Of a stretch of 64,000 nt of DNA, positions 51,518 to 59,763 are shown piece by piece. The stretch is from Rhabdothermincola salaria (GTDB lineage Bacteria; Actinomycetota; Acidimicrobiia; Acidimicrobiales; Acidimicrobilacustridaceae), in NCBI RefSeq assembly GCF_021246445.1, contig NZ_JAJQXW010000001.1:1-64000 (forward strand), given 5' to 3'. Below the pieces are notes generated by a model. That model worked only from the letters and a program-made list of their open reading frames with translations. It was not told the origin of the DNA and made no database searches. Position 1 is the first letter of the stretch; every line of letters starts with the position of its first letter. The position numbers and the translations under genes were made by a program.

Positions 51518-52906
51518 ATGCGCGGCATTCTCTCGTGGGGGGCGTATCTGCCCTACCGACGTCTCGATCGCAGCCAGATCGCGGCCTTCGTCGGCCAGGG
51601 AGGCGGCAAGGGCACCCGAACCGTCGCCTCCTACGACGAGGACGCCGCCACCCTGGCGGTCGAGGCCTCCCGGTTGGCGCTGAAGGCCACCGAGAGCCGT
51701 CCCGAGACGCTGCTGTTCGCCACCGCCTCGCCGCCCTACGCCGACAAGACCAGCGCCACCACCGTGCACGCCGCCCTGCGCCTCGACCCCACGGTCACCG
51801 CCCTCGACCTCGGGGCGTCCACGCGGTCCGCCGTCGGCGGTCTGCGCCTGGCCCTGCAAGGGTCGGGCACGGCCCTCGTCGCCGCCGGCGACCTGCGCAC
51901 CGGCCTGGCCGGCTCCGCCGACGAAGCCGCCGGTGGCGACGCCGGCGCCGCCCTGGTCGTCGGTGACGGCGATGCCGTGGTGGCCGAGTACCTGGGCGGG
52001 GGGTCGGCCACCGCCGAGTTCCTCGACCGGTGGCGGGTGCCCGGCGACGTGCGCTCCCGCGTCTGGGACGACAAGTTCTCCGAGGTCACCTACGGCGGCC
52101 TGGCCCGCGATGCCTGGGCGTCGGCGCTGACCGCGGCCGGGGTCGAGGCCGACCGGGTCACCGTCGCGGTGGCCGCCCCCACTGCCCGCATCGGCAAGTC
52201 CGTGGCCGGCAAGCTCGGGGCCGCCGGCGTGGTGGGCGATCTCACCGACACCGTCGGCGCCACCGGCGCGGCCCAGCCGGCACTCCTGCTCGCCGCGCTG
52301 CTCGAGCAGGCCCAGCCCGGCCAGGCCCTGGCGCTCGTCACCGTGGGCGACGGTGTCGAGGTCCTGGTGTTCCTGGCCACCGACACGTTGGCGTCGCACC
52401 AGGTGGGTCGGCCCATCGCCACGCAGCTCGAGGCGGGTGCCCCGCTGGCCTACGGGCGGTTCCTGTCGTGGCGCGGGATGCTCAAGGTGGAGCCTCCCCG
52501 TCGTCCCGAGCCGGCCCGACCCTCGGGCACGGCTGCGGCCCGCTCCAGCGACTGGAAGTACGGCTTCGTGGCGTCCCGCGACACCGAGTCGGGAACCGTC
52601 TTCCTGCCGCCGTCGCGGGTGTCGTTCGACGGTGAGCGCACCGACCAGATGGAACAGGTGCCCATGGCCGACGTGCAGGGCACCATCGCCACCTTCACCG
52701 TCGACCGCATGGCCTACTCGCCCAGCCCGCCGGTCATCTTCGCCGTCGTCGACTTCGATGGTGGCGGACGTCTGCCGATCGAGCTCACCGACACCGACCT
52801 CGAGGAGGTGGAGATCGGCAAGCGGATCGAGATGACCTTCCGGCGCCTCTTCACCGCCGACGGCATCCACAACTACTTCTGGAAGGGACGGTTGGTCCGT
52901 GGCTAG
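51518..52906 (+). CDS. HMG-CoA-synthase-like domain fused to a DUF35 OB-fold, catalytic Cys missing
   Basis: 462 residues. The first ~340 residues are a thiolase-superfamily (KAS III/HMGS-like) fold starting ILSWGAYLPYRRLDR. Where HMG-CoA synthases have ACYG, the sequence reads GASTRSAVGG, so Ser101 replaces Cys; the catalytic His is not evident either. Residues about 350-462 form a DUF35 OB-fold (SSDWKYGFVASRDTESGTVF) without zinc-ribbon cysteines. It is therefore more likely a scaffold than an enzyme, in complex with the thiolase encoded next (overlap of eight bases). Probably leaderless, under operator site 7. Confidence 0.78.
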   Translation: MRGILSWGAYLPYRRLDRSQIAAFVGQGGGKGTRTVASYDEDAATLAVEASRLALKATESRPETLLFATASPPYADKTSATTVHAALRLDPTVTALDLGASTRSAVGGLRLALQGSGTALVAAGDLRTGLAGSADEAAGGDAGAALVVGDGDAVVAEYLGGGSATAEFLDRWRVPGDVRSRVWDDKFSEVTYGGLARDAWASALTAAGVEADRVTVAVAAPTARIGKSVAGKLGAAGVVGDLTDTVGATGAAQPALLLAALLEQAQPGQALALVTVGDGVEVLVFLATDTLASHQVGRPIATQLEAGAPLAYGRFLSWRGMLKVEPPRRPEPARPSGTAAARSSDWKYGFVASRDTESGTVFLPPSRVSFDGERTDQMEQVPMADVQGTIATFTVDRMAYSPSPPVIFAVVDFDGGGRLPIELTDTDLEEVEIGKRIEMTFRRLFTADGIHNYFWKGRLVRG

Positions 52907-54098
52907 TCATGGCATCCGCGACCGTGTGGCCATCGTCGGGATGGGCTGCACCAAGTTCACCGAGAACTGGGGCCAGGGCCTCGACGACCTGATCATCGAC
53001 GCCTCCAACGACGCCTACGCCTCGGCGGGCGTGGCCAAGGACGACGTCGACGCCTACTGGTTCGGCACCGCCCAGAGCGGGATGAGCGGCATCACGCTCG
53101 CCCGGCCGCTCCAGCTCCAGAACAAGCCCGTCACCCGGGTCGAGAACTACTGCGCCACCGGTTCCGAAGCGCTGCGCCAGGCCTCCTACGCGGTGGCGTC
53201 GGGCGCCTACGACCTCGTCATGGTGGTGGGCGCCGAGAAGGTGAAGGACACCGGCTTCCAGGGCCTCAACGCCTTCCCCATCCCCAACGACGGCACCGCT
53301 CGCACGCTCACCGCGGCCGCCATGTTCTCCATGCTCGTGCCCGCCTACGGCAAGAAGTACGGGGTCGACGACGAGACCATGCGCTCGGTGCTCACCCACA
53401 TCGCCCGCAAGAACCACTTCAACGGTGCTCGCAACGAGCGGGCCCAGTTCCGCAAGGAGATCAGCGTTGAGCAGGTGGAGCGGGCCCCCAAGATGGCGGG
53501 CACCCTCGGCGTGTTCGACTGCGCCGGTGTGGCCGACGGCGCCGCCTCGGCGATCGTGTGTCGGGCCGAGGACGCCCACCGCTACACCGACACCCCGGTC
53601 TACGTGAAGGCCCTGTCGTTCGTGGCCGGCAACGGCTCGGGTCTCATCGACCCCAGCTACGACTACACCACCTTCCCCGAGATCGCCGCCTGTGCCGTCG
53701 ACGCCTACCAGCAGGCCGGCGTCACCGACGCCCGGTCCGAGGTGGCCCTCGCCGAGGTCCACGACTGCTTCACCCCCACCGAGCTGGTGCTCATGGAGGA
53801 CCTGCAGTTCTCCGAGCGCGGCACCGCCTGGCGTGACGTGCTCGACGGGGTCTTCGACCTCGACGGGGAGCTGCCCGTCAACCCCGACGGTGGCCTCAAG
53901 AGCTTCGGTCACCCGGTCGGCGCCTCGGGCCTGCGGATGATGTTCGAGGCCTGGCTCCAGCTGCGCGGCGACGCCCCCGAGGAGCGCACGGTGAAGAGCC
54001 TCGCCGCCGGTCGCAAGCTGGCCCTCACCCACAACCTGGGCGGCTACCCGGGGGAGATGGTGAGCTTCATCTCGCTGCTCGGCACCGAGAAGAGCTGA
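52899..54098 (+). CDS. Thiolase of the SCP-x/lipid-transfer-protein type
   Basis: 399 residues. Nucleophilic Cys in VENYCATGSEALRQ, HDCFTPTE in place of the NEAF loop, and GGLKSFGHPVGASG with the catalytic His. Thus a probably active thiolase or retro-Claisen enzyme. The GTG start lies within the end of the HMGS-like/OB gene. In archaea a DUF35 protein bridges thiolase and HMG-CoA synthase; a similar three-part arrangement is suggested here, in a steroid or branched acyl-CoA setting. Confidence 0.84.
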   Translation: MASHGIRDRVAIVGMGCTKFTENWGQGLDDLIIDASNDAYASAGVAKDDVDAYWFGTAQSGMSGITLARPLQLQNKPVTRVENYCATGSEALRQASYAVASGAYDLVMVVGAEKVKDTGFQGLNAFPIPNDGTARTLTAAAMFSMLVPAYGKKYGVDDETMRSVLTHIARKNHFNGARNERAQFRKEISVEQVERAPKMAGTLGVFDCAGVADGAASAIVCRAEDAHRYTDTPVYVKALSFVAGNGSGLIDPSYDYTTFPEIAACAVDAYQQAGVTDARSEVALAEVHDCFTPTELVLMEDLQFSERGTAWRDVLDGVFDLDGELPVNPDGGLKSFGHPVGASGLRMMFEAWLQLRGDAPEERTVKSLAAGRKLALTHNLGGYPGEMVSFISLLGTEKS

Positions 54099-54266
54099 CC
54101 ACGCCGCTCGGTCACGGGCCACCGCCGCACGGGCGTGCGTCGGGGGTCGTGCCGGGTCCGGTCGAGCCGGCACGACGGGTCGGGGTCACGGCGTCAGCGA
54201 CAGCGTGGCGTCCATGGGATATCGTTCGCCGGTTCCCCAACGCCCTGCACGCACTCGGAGGCCCCC

Positions 54267-55274
54267 GTGCCCGTTCGTCGCTCAGTCCTCGTCGCCGCAT
54301 CCGGTGCTGCGGTCCTCGTCCTCGGCGGGGTGGCCGTGCCCGGTGCCGGCGCCCAGTCGGTGGAGGTCATCGAAGTGGCGTACACCGGTGCTCCGGTCAC
54401 GATCGACATCCCGGGCGACGGCTCCATCTGCTCGATCTACGCCGAGCTGGCTGCGGGCGACGGCGGTGACGCCGAGACTGCTCCCGGCATCGGTGGCCGC
54501 ATCGCCGGACTCGTGCCCGTGGCCCCCGGCGACGTGGTGACCGTGGTCATCGGCGGTGCTGGCGCGATCGGGGGCCCGGGTGTCGCCGACACCCCGGCCG
54601 GTGGTTTCGGTGGTGGCGGCGACGGCGGCATCAACACCGGAGTCGGGAACCTCAACGGCGGCGGTGGCGGCGGTGCCTCCTGGGTCGCCATCGGCGACTC
54701 GCCCCTCCTCGTCGCTGGTGGTGGTGGCGGCGGCGGCGCCTACAACGGCGACGGCGGCGGCGGCGCCGTCGGACCGGGAGCGGGCAGCGCCGGCGAGGAT
54801 GTCAGCGGCCAACCCGAGTGGGGGCAATCCGGTGGTGGCGGCACGCTGACGGCCGGTGGTACTGCCGGCGTCGGTGGTGTCGGCGGGGTCTTGGGTGATC
54901 CGGGCACCGCCGGTGCGCTGTTGACCGGCGGTACCGGTGGGTCGACCGACGCCGGCGGTGCTGGTGGTGGCGGCGGTGGCGGTGGCGGCTACTTCGGTGG
55001 TGGCGGTGCTGGCGGGGCCGCGCCCGGCGGCTCTGGTGGTGGCGGTGGTGGCGGTTCGAGCTACGCCATCGCCTCGGCCGTCGAGGTCGAGGCCGGCGAC
55101 GCCCTCCAGGACGAGGACGGCAACGGTTCTGGCACCATCACCCTGGTGGCCGGCGATTGCCCGCCGCCCTCGACGACCACCACGACCACGCCGAGCTCCA
55201 CCACCACGCCGAGCTCCACCACCACCACGGCGGCGGCCAGCCCGGCGGTGGTCACCCCCCGCTTCACCGGCTGA
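54267..55274 (+). CDS. Secreted glycine-rich (ALK-type GRD) protein with Thr-rich tail
   Basis: 335 residues. A signal peptide covers about residues 1-29 (RRSVLVAASGAAVLVLGG, then GAGAQS). A β-rich stretch precedes a long Gly tract with interspersed motifs such as GGASWVAIGDSPLLVAGG, the pattern of the glycine-rich domain found in ALK-type receptors and bacterial surface proteins (PF12810). The end is a Thr/Ser/Pro linker (TTTTTTTPSSTTT) and PAVVTPRFTG; no membrane anchor or LPxTG follows. GTG at 54267 has GGAGG six bases upstream. Probably an extracellular or wall-associated protein of unknown role. Confidence 0.8.
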   Translation: MPVRRSVLVAASGAAVLVLGGVAVPGAGAQSVEVIEVAYTGAPVTIDIPGDGSICSIYAELAAGDGGDAETAPGIGGRIAGLVPVAPGDVVTVVIGGAGAIGGPGVADTPAGGFGGGGDGGINTGVGNLNGGGGGGASWVAIGDSPLLVAGGGGGGGAYNGDGGGGAVGPGAGSAGEDVSGQPEWGQSGGGGTLTAGGTAGVGGVGGVLGDPGTAGALLTGGTGGSTDAGGAGGGGGGGGGYFGGGGAGGAAPGGSGGGGGGGSSYAIASAVEVEAGDALQDEDGNGSGTITLVAGDCPPPSTTTTTTPSSTTTPSSTTTTAAASPAVVTPRFTG

Positions 55275-55434
55275 TCCACCCCGACGCCGATCCTGGCCGG
55301 GCCCCGGCCCCCACGGGTGCCGGCCCCGTGCGCGCCCCGGCCCGGTCGACGGCCGCCCTGGTGCGGACCCCGGTCGTGGTCGGCACCGACCTCCCTCCGA
55401 TGCAGACCCCGCCCCGCTGCCACCCGAGTGGCGC

Positions 55435-58164
55435 TCAGCGTCGGTGCGACGACAGCTCGATGAGGATGTGATCGAGCTCGGTGGCGGGGACCGGGCGGCT
55501 CCAGAGGTAGCCCTGGGCCCGGTCGCAGCCCATCTCGAGCAGGCGGGCCCGCTGCTCGACGGTCTCGACGCCCTCGGCCACCACGACGAGGCCGAGCGCG
55601 TGGGCCAGTTCGATGGTGCCGCGCACGATGGCTTCGTCGGCCTCGTGGTGGGTGACTCCCGAGATGAACGCCCGGTCGATCTTGAGCTGGCTCACGGGGA
55701 GGCGCCGCAGGTAGCTGAGCGACGAGTAGCCGGTGCCGAAGTCGTCGACGGCAAGCCCCAGCCCGAGGTCGTGGAGCTCGTTGAGGCGCCGAACCGCGGC
55801 GTCGGGGTTCTCCATGACGGCCGACTCGGTGATCTCGAACACGACGTGGGTGGGGTCGATGTCGTGCTCGGCCAAGGCCGCTTCGACGGTGCCGACGAGC
55901 GCGGACTGGCTGAGCTGTCGGGGGGAGAGGTTGATCGAGATCCGGCGGGGAGATCCGTCGTCCTGGCTGAGCCAGGTGCGGAGCTGGCGGAGGGCGGCGT
56001 GCAGCACGACCTCGCCCAGGGGGACGATGAGGCCGGTCTCCTCGGCCAGCTCGATGAAGGCGGCGGGGCCGACCACACCGAGCTGGGGGTGGTTCCAGCG
56101 CACCAGCGCCTCGGCCCACAGCTCGCCCCGGCCCAGGTCGCCGTGCGGGTCAGCGTGGGGGTCGCCCTCGGGGTCCCCGGAGAGGGGGACCTCGGGCTGC
56201 CAGGCGACGGTGAGCTCGTCGCGATCGAGGGCCCGGCGCAGCGCGGTGGTGGTGTCGAGGCGGTGGGCGGCGCGCTCCTGGAGGGCTGGGTTGTACACCT
56301 CGTAGCCGGCTCGACCGCTGTCCTTGGCGCGGTACATGGCGGCGTCGGCCTCGCGCAGGAAGGTGTCGCTCGTCGTGGTGCCGGAGCGGTGGGCCGAGAT
56401 CCCGATGCTGGCGGTCACGAACACCTCGGTGCCGTCGATCTCGAACGGTGGGGCGAGCGCGGTGGAGAGGTTGGAGGCGAGGTCGAAGACGTCGTCGAGG
56501 TCCTCGGCCGATTCGCAGAGCACGGCGAACTCGTCGCCGCCTAGGCGGGCCACCGTGTCGGAGGTCGCGACCGCGTGCTGGAGACGGCGGGCGACGGCCA
56601 CGAGGAGGCGGTCGCCGGCCCCGTGCCCCATGGCGTCGTTGAGCAGCTTGAAGCGGTCGAGGTCGACGAGCAGCACGGCCAGCGTGCGGTCGCGGCGCGC
56701 CGTCCGGGCGGTGGCCCGGTCGATGCGCTCGCGCAGCAGGACTCGGTTGGGGAGGCCGGTGAGGGTGTCGTGCAGCCCCATCTGGGTGAGGCGCCGGTCG
56801 GCCTCGGCCCGCTCGACGGCGGTCGACAGGATCGTCGTCAGGCTCTCGAGGAAGCGCCGCTCGTGGGCGGGGAACCCCCGGTGCTCGACGCTGAGGGCGG
56901 TGAGGGTGCCGAACCGGCGCGTCGGGCTCCCGATGCGGACGATGACCCCCGACCGGTACTCCGAGCCCTCCTCGGGCAGCGCGTCCATGAAGCGAGGGTC
57001 GGTCTCGAAGTCCTCGACCAGGAGGGGGCCGTCGAGGTCGTCGACGAGGCGCTGGAGGTCGAGCTTGCCGCTGGTGACGGGTGCGGTGCCGACCGGGAAC
57101 GGATACGAGCCCCAGGACGCCCGGATGAGGGACTGGTCGTCGCCCACGTGCTCGGCGATGGCGCACGCGTCCAAGCCGAGGGTCTGCCCGGCGCTGTCGG
57201 CGATGGCGGCGGCCACCGCGCCGAGCTCGTGGGTGGCCAGGGCCATCTGTCCGAGGCGGGACACCTCGGACTGCATACGCTCACGGGACTCGAGGTGCTG
57301 GCGGTCGCGCACCTGCGAGGTGATGTCGGTGGCCACCCCGATGACCCCGCCGGCTCCTTGGCCCTCGCGTATCTGGGCGAGGTTGGCCATGATCCAGCGG
57401 CGCCGGCCGTCGGGGAGGTCGAACGCCAGCTCCCCGCTCCAGGGATGGCCGTCCCGAACGGTGCGCATCACGTCGTGGATCGCCTCGCCGGCAGTGGGTC
57501 GAGGGAACACCTCGGGCACCGGCTGCCCCACCACCTCTTCGAGCGACCACCCTCCGAAGCGCAGGGCGGCCCGGTTCATGTAGGTGATGCGGCCTTCGTC
57601 GTCGGCCGCGACCACGGCATCGCCCACCGAGGCCAGCAGGTGGGCCTGGAAGGCGGCGTCGTCGGTGGCGGCCTTGCGTCTGGTGATGTCGTGGAAGTTG
57701 GCCACGAGGCCGCGCACCAGCGGGTCGTCGAGCTGGTTGCTGAGGTGCATCTCGCACCACCGCCAGCCCCCGAGACGGTGAGCCAGCCGCATGGTGTAGA
57801 GGGTGGTGGCGCCGGGGCGGCTCAGTCCGCTCGCCTCGGCCTGCTCGATGGCCACCTGCAGGTCGTCCGGGTGGACGTCGAGGTGGAGCGAACCGAGGTA
57901 GCGCTCGGCGGGGTGGCCGGTGAGGTCCTCGATGGACTCGCTGATCCAACGCACCGAGTAGTCGGTCTCGAGGATGGCCACGACGTCGCGGCTGTGGCGC
58001 AGGAGGGCGGACGCCTCGGCGTGGGCCCGCCGAGCGGCTTGGCGAGCGTCGGCCTCGGCGTCGCGGGCGACGAACGAGCGGATCTGGGCGGGGTCGCCGG
58101 AGCTCGTCGACGGATCGGCCTTCCGGCCGGGTGAGGTGCCCCCGGGTCCGCTCGGCTCGGTCAT
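55435..58164 (-). CDS. PAS-PAS-GAF-GGDEF-EAL c-di-GMP turnover protein
   Basis: 909 residues. Two PAS domains (about 45-165 and 170-285), a GAF domain (about 300-450), GGDEF (about 465-625, RLGGDEFAVL intact) and EAL (about 640-905, AEALVRWNHP, DDFGTGYSSL, AEGVET). Both catalytic cores look intact, so it could make or break c-di-GMP. No membrane segment is seen; sensing is cytoplasmic, perhaps through PAS/GAF ligands. Stand-alone gene; third c-di-GMP protein in the window. Confidence 0.92.
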   Translation of the reverse strand: MTEPSGPGGTSPGRKADPSTSSGDPAQIRSFVARDAEADARQAARRAHAEASALLRHSRDVVAILETDYSVRWISESIEDLTGHPAERYLGSLHLDVHPDDLQVAIEQAEASGLSRPGATTLYTMRLAHRLGGWRWCEMHLSNQLDDPLVRGLVANFHDITRRKAATDDAAFQAHLLASVGDAVVAADDEGRITYMNRAALRFGGWSLEEVVGQPVPEVFPRPTAGEAIHDVMRTVRDGHPWSGELAFDLPDGRRRWIMANLAQIREGQGAGGVIGVATDITSQVRDRQHLESRERMQSEVSRLGQMALATHELGAVAAAIADSAGQTLGLDACAIAEHVGDDQSLIRASWGSYPFPVGTAPVTSGKLDLQRLVDDLDGPLLVEDFETDPRFMDALPEEGSEYRSGVIVRIGSPTRRFGTLTALSVEHRGFPAHERRFLESLTTILSTAVERAEADRRLTQMGLHDTLTGLPNRVLLRERIDRATARTARRDRTLAVLLVDLDRFKLLNDAMGHGAGDRLLVAVARRLQHAVATSDTVARLGGDEFAVLCESAEDLDDVFDLASNLSTALAPPFEIDGTEVFVTASIGISAHRSGTTTSDTFLREADAAMYRAKDSGRAGYEVYNPALQERAAHRLDTTTALRRALDRDELTVAWQPEVPLSGDPEGDPHADPHGDLGRGELWAEALVRWNHPQLGVVGPAAFIELAEETGLIVPLGEVVLHAALRQLRTWLSQDDGSPRRISINLSPRQLSQSALVGTVEAALAEHDIDPTHVVFEITESAVMENPDAAVRRLNELHDLGLGLAVDDFGTGYSSLSYLRRLPVSQLKIDRAFISGVTHHEADEAIVRGTIELAHALGLVVVAEGVETVEQRARLLEMGCDRAQGYLWSRPVPATELDHILIELSSHRR

Positions 58165-58320
58165 GACGGTGCTCCAGCTCTACGGCCCGCGGCCGCCGGC
58201 CGACCGCGGAGCTGTCATCGGAGGCTACTGCCTGGGCCGGTCGCCAACTCCGGTCCCGGAGGCGGGGGCGGTTCGTGCGGCGCGGAACACCGGGGTGGTG
58301 GCCGTCAGGGCTTCGCTCGC

Positions 58321-58890
58321 TCAGGGCGAAGTCGTGCGGGCCACCCGATCCAGCAGGGCCCGGTGGGTGGTGAGTGCAGCCACGTCGAGGTCGTCGACCT
58401 TGCCCCGGTCGTCCCAGCGCCGCAGGGCGACAGCGTCGGCGGCGCACGGGAGAGCACGGAACGTGGCGGCCTCTCGTCGGGTCATGGGTCCGCCCTGGAG
58501 AGCGAGGCTGTGGCGCGACCCCTCCGAGAGCGAGGCGTGGTAGCCGGGCTCGACGCCGGCGAGGTAGCGCTTGGCCTCGACGTGGGCGGCGACCGGCGCG
58601 GTGACCGAAACCGGGAAGAGGTCGCCCAGCCACGCCGCCCCAGTGCGCTCGTGGTGGTCGTCGAGACCCGGCCGGAAGCCGTCGCCCTGCGCGACCACGA
58701 GGAGGTGTCCGATGTCGTGGACGAGGGCGGCGACGACAAGGGCGTCCGCAGCATGGTCGCGGCGGGCGAGGGCCGCGCACTGCAGGGCGTGGTCGAGCTG
58801 GCTGACCGCCTCGTCGTAGGGGTCGGCGCCGTGGGTCTCGAGCAGCGCGACCACGTCGTCGACAGATGTGGCCCGAGCCCCGACGATCAC
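58321..58890 (-). CDS. phnZ: PhnZ-like HD-domain mixed-valent diiron oxygenase
   Basis: 189 residues. The match to PhnZ is close: SQLDHALQCAALA, VHDIGHLL, EAKRYLAG, LALQGGPMT and RRWDDRGK. The diiron ligands are His34, His58, Asp59, His80, His103 and Asp160, almost the PhnZ numbering. PhnZ cleaves the C-P bond of 2-amino-1-hydroxyethylphosphonate with O2 to give glycine and phosphate. A Tyr (25) and Glu (27) near the active-site entrance are also kept. GTG at 58890 overlaps the phnY stop as GTGA. Confidence 0.88.
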   Translation of the reverse strand: MIVGARATSVDDVVALLETHGADPYDEAVSQLDHALQCAALARRDHAADALVVAALVHDIGHLLVVAQGDGFRPGLDDHHERTGAAWLGDLFPVSVTAPVAAHVEAKRYLAGVEPGYHASLSEGSRHSLALQGGPMTRREAATFRALPCAADAVALRRWDDRGKVDDLDVAALTTHRALLDRVARTTSP

Positions 58891-59669
58891 GACAGGACCG
58901 TGCCCTGGAAGTCGCCGATCAGCGAGATCGGCACCCGACCGTCGGCTGCGCCGGCGGCGAACTCGGCCTGCTTCTGGCGGTAGTACGCCTGGCGCAGATC
59001 GCCCTCGGCTGCCGCGTTGTAGGTGGGGTACAGGGCCCGTCGCGGACGGTCCGAACGGTTCGCCCCCGAACGGTGGGGGGTGCGGGAGTGGAACCAGAGG
59101 ACCTGGCCGGCCCGGACCGCCACGGGCTGCCAGTCGAGGGTCGCCACGACGTCGGGCCGGACGCACCCCGTGTCGTCGGTGGGGAGCAGGTCGTGGTGGG
59201 CGCCGGACACCACTTCCAGGCAGCCGTTCTCGACGACCGCATCGTCGACGGCGATCATGCAGGAGACGTGCACGTCCACGAAGCGGTAGGCGGGAGCATC
59301 CTGGTGGGGGGCGAACCCACCACCCCCGGGCGCCTTGTGGTTGACCTTCTCCTTGTACAGCACGGCCGGCTCGCCGAGGAGGGCCGAGGCCAGGTCCAGC
59401 AGCGCACCACTGGTGAGCAGGTCGCGCAGCTCGGTGTGGAACGGCACGAAGTTCTCGGTGCGGCACAGCACGGCGCCCGCCTCGGTGGCCTCGCGGTGGT
59501 GGAGCCAGTCGCCCTCGCCGTCGGGCCAGGCCGACACCTCGTCGACCCAGTCCGAGAGGCGATCGGCGACGTCGGCGGCGAGGGGTTCGGTCAGCACCCA
59601 ACCGGTGCGGGCGAAGTGGGCGACCGCCTCGTCGCCGGGGGCGAGCACCTGAGGACGCACCGTCGCCAT
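58887..59669 (-). CDS. phnY: PhnY-like Fe(II)/2-oxoglutarate dioxygenase (phytanoyl-CoA hydroxylase family)
   Basis: 260 residues. Iron ligands His122-x-Asp124 (APHQDAPAYRF) and His199, with Arg209/211 for 2-oxoglutarate. Next to phnZ, the natural reading is PhnY, which α-hydroxylates 2-aminoethylphosphonate before PhnZ acts; other phytanoyl-type substrates cannot be excluded. ATG at 59669; the frame further upstream overlaps the divergent hydrolase promoter. Translationally coupled to phnZ. Confidence 0.82.
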   Translation of the reverse strand: MATVRPQVLAPGDEAVAHFARTGWVLTEPLAADVADRLSDWVDEVSAWPDGEGDWLHHREATEAGAVLCRTENFVPFHTELRDLLTSGALLDLASALLGEPAVLYKEKVNHKAPGGGGFAPHQDAPAYRFVDVHVSCMIAVDDAVVENGCLEVVSGAHHDLLPTDDTGCVRPDVVATLDWQPVAVRAGQVLWFHSRTPHRSGANRSDRPRRALYPTYNAAAEGDLRQAYYRQKQAEFAAGAADGRVPISLIGDFQGTVLS

Positions 59670-59690
59670 GGTCGCCAACGGTAGCGGGGA

Positions 59691-59730
59691 CCGTCCGCAG
59701 CGAGCCCGTCCGCAGGGAGCCCGTCCGGGG
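59691..59730. repeat. 15-bp direct repeats in the phnY/hydrolase intergenic region
   Basis: CCGTCCGCAGCGAGC (59691-59705), CCGTCCGCAGGGAGC (59706-59720) and a partial third CCGTCCGGGG. They lie between divergent genes of the phosphonate cassette and could be regulator sites. Confidence 0.6.
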
Positions 59731-59763
59731 CCGCGAACCGATGGCGGGGTAGCGTCCGACGCG

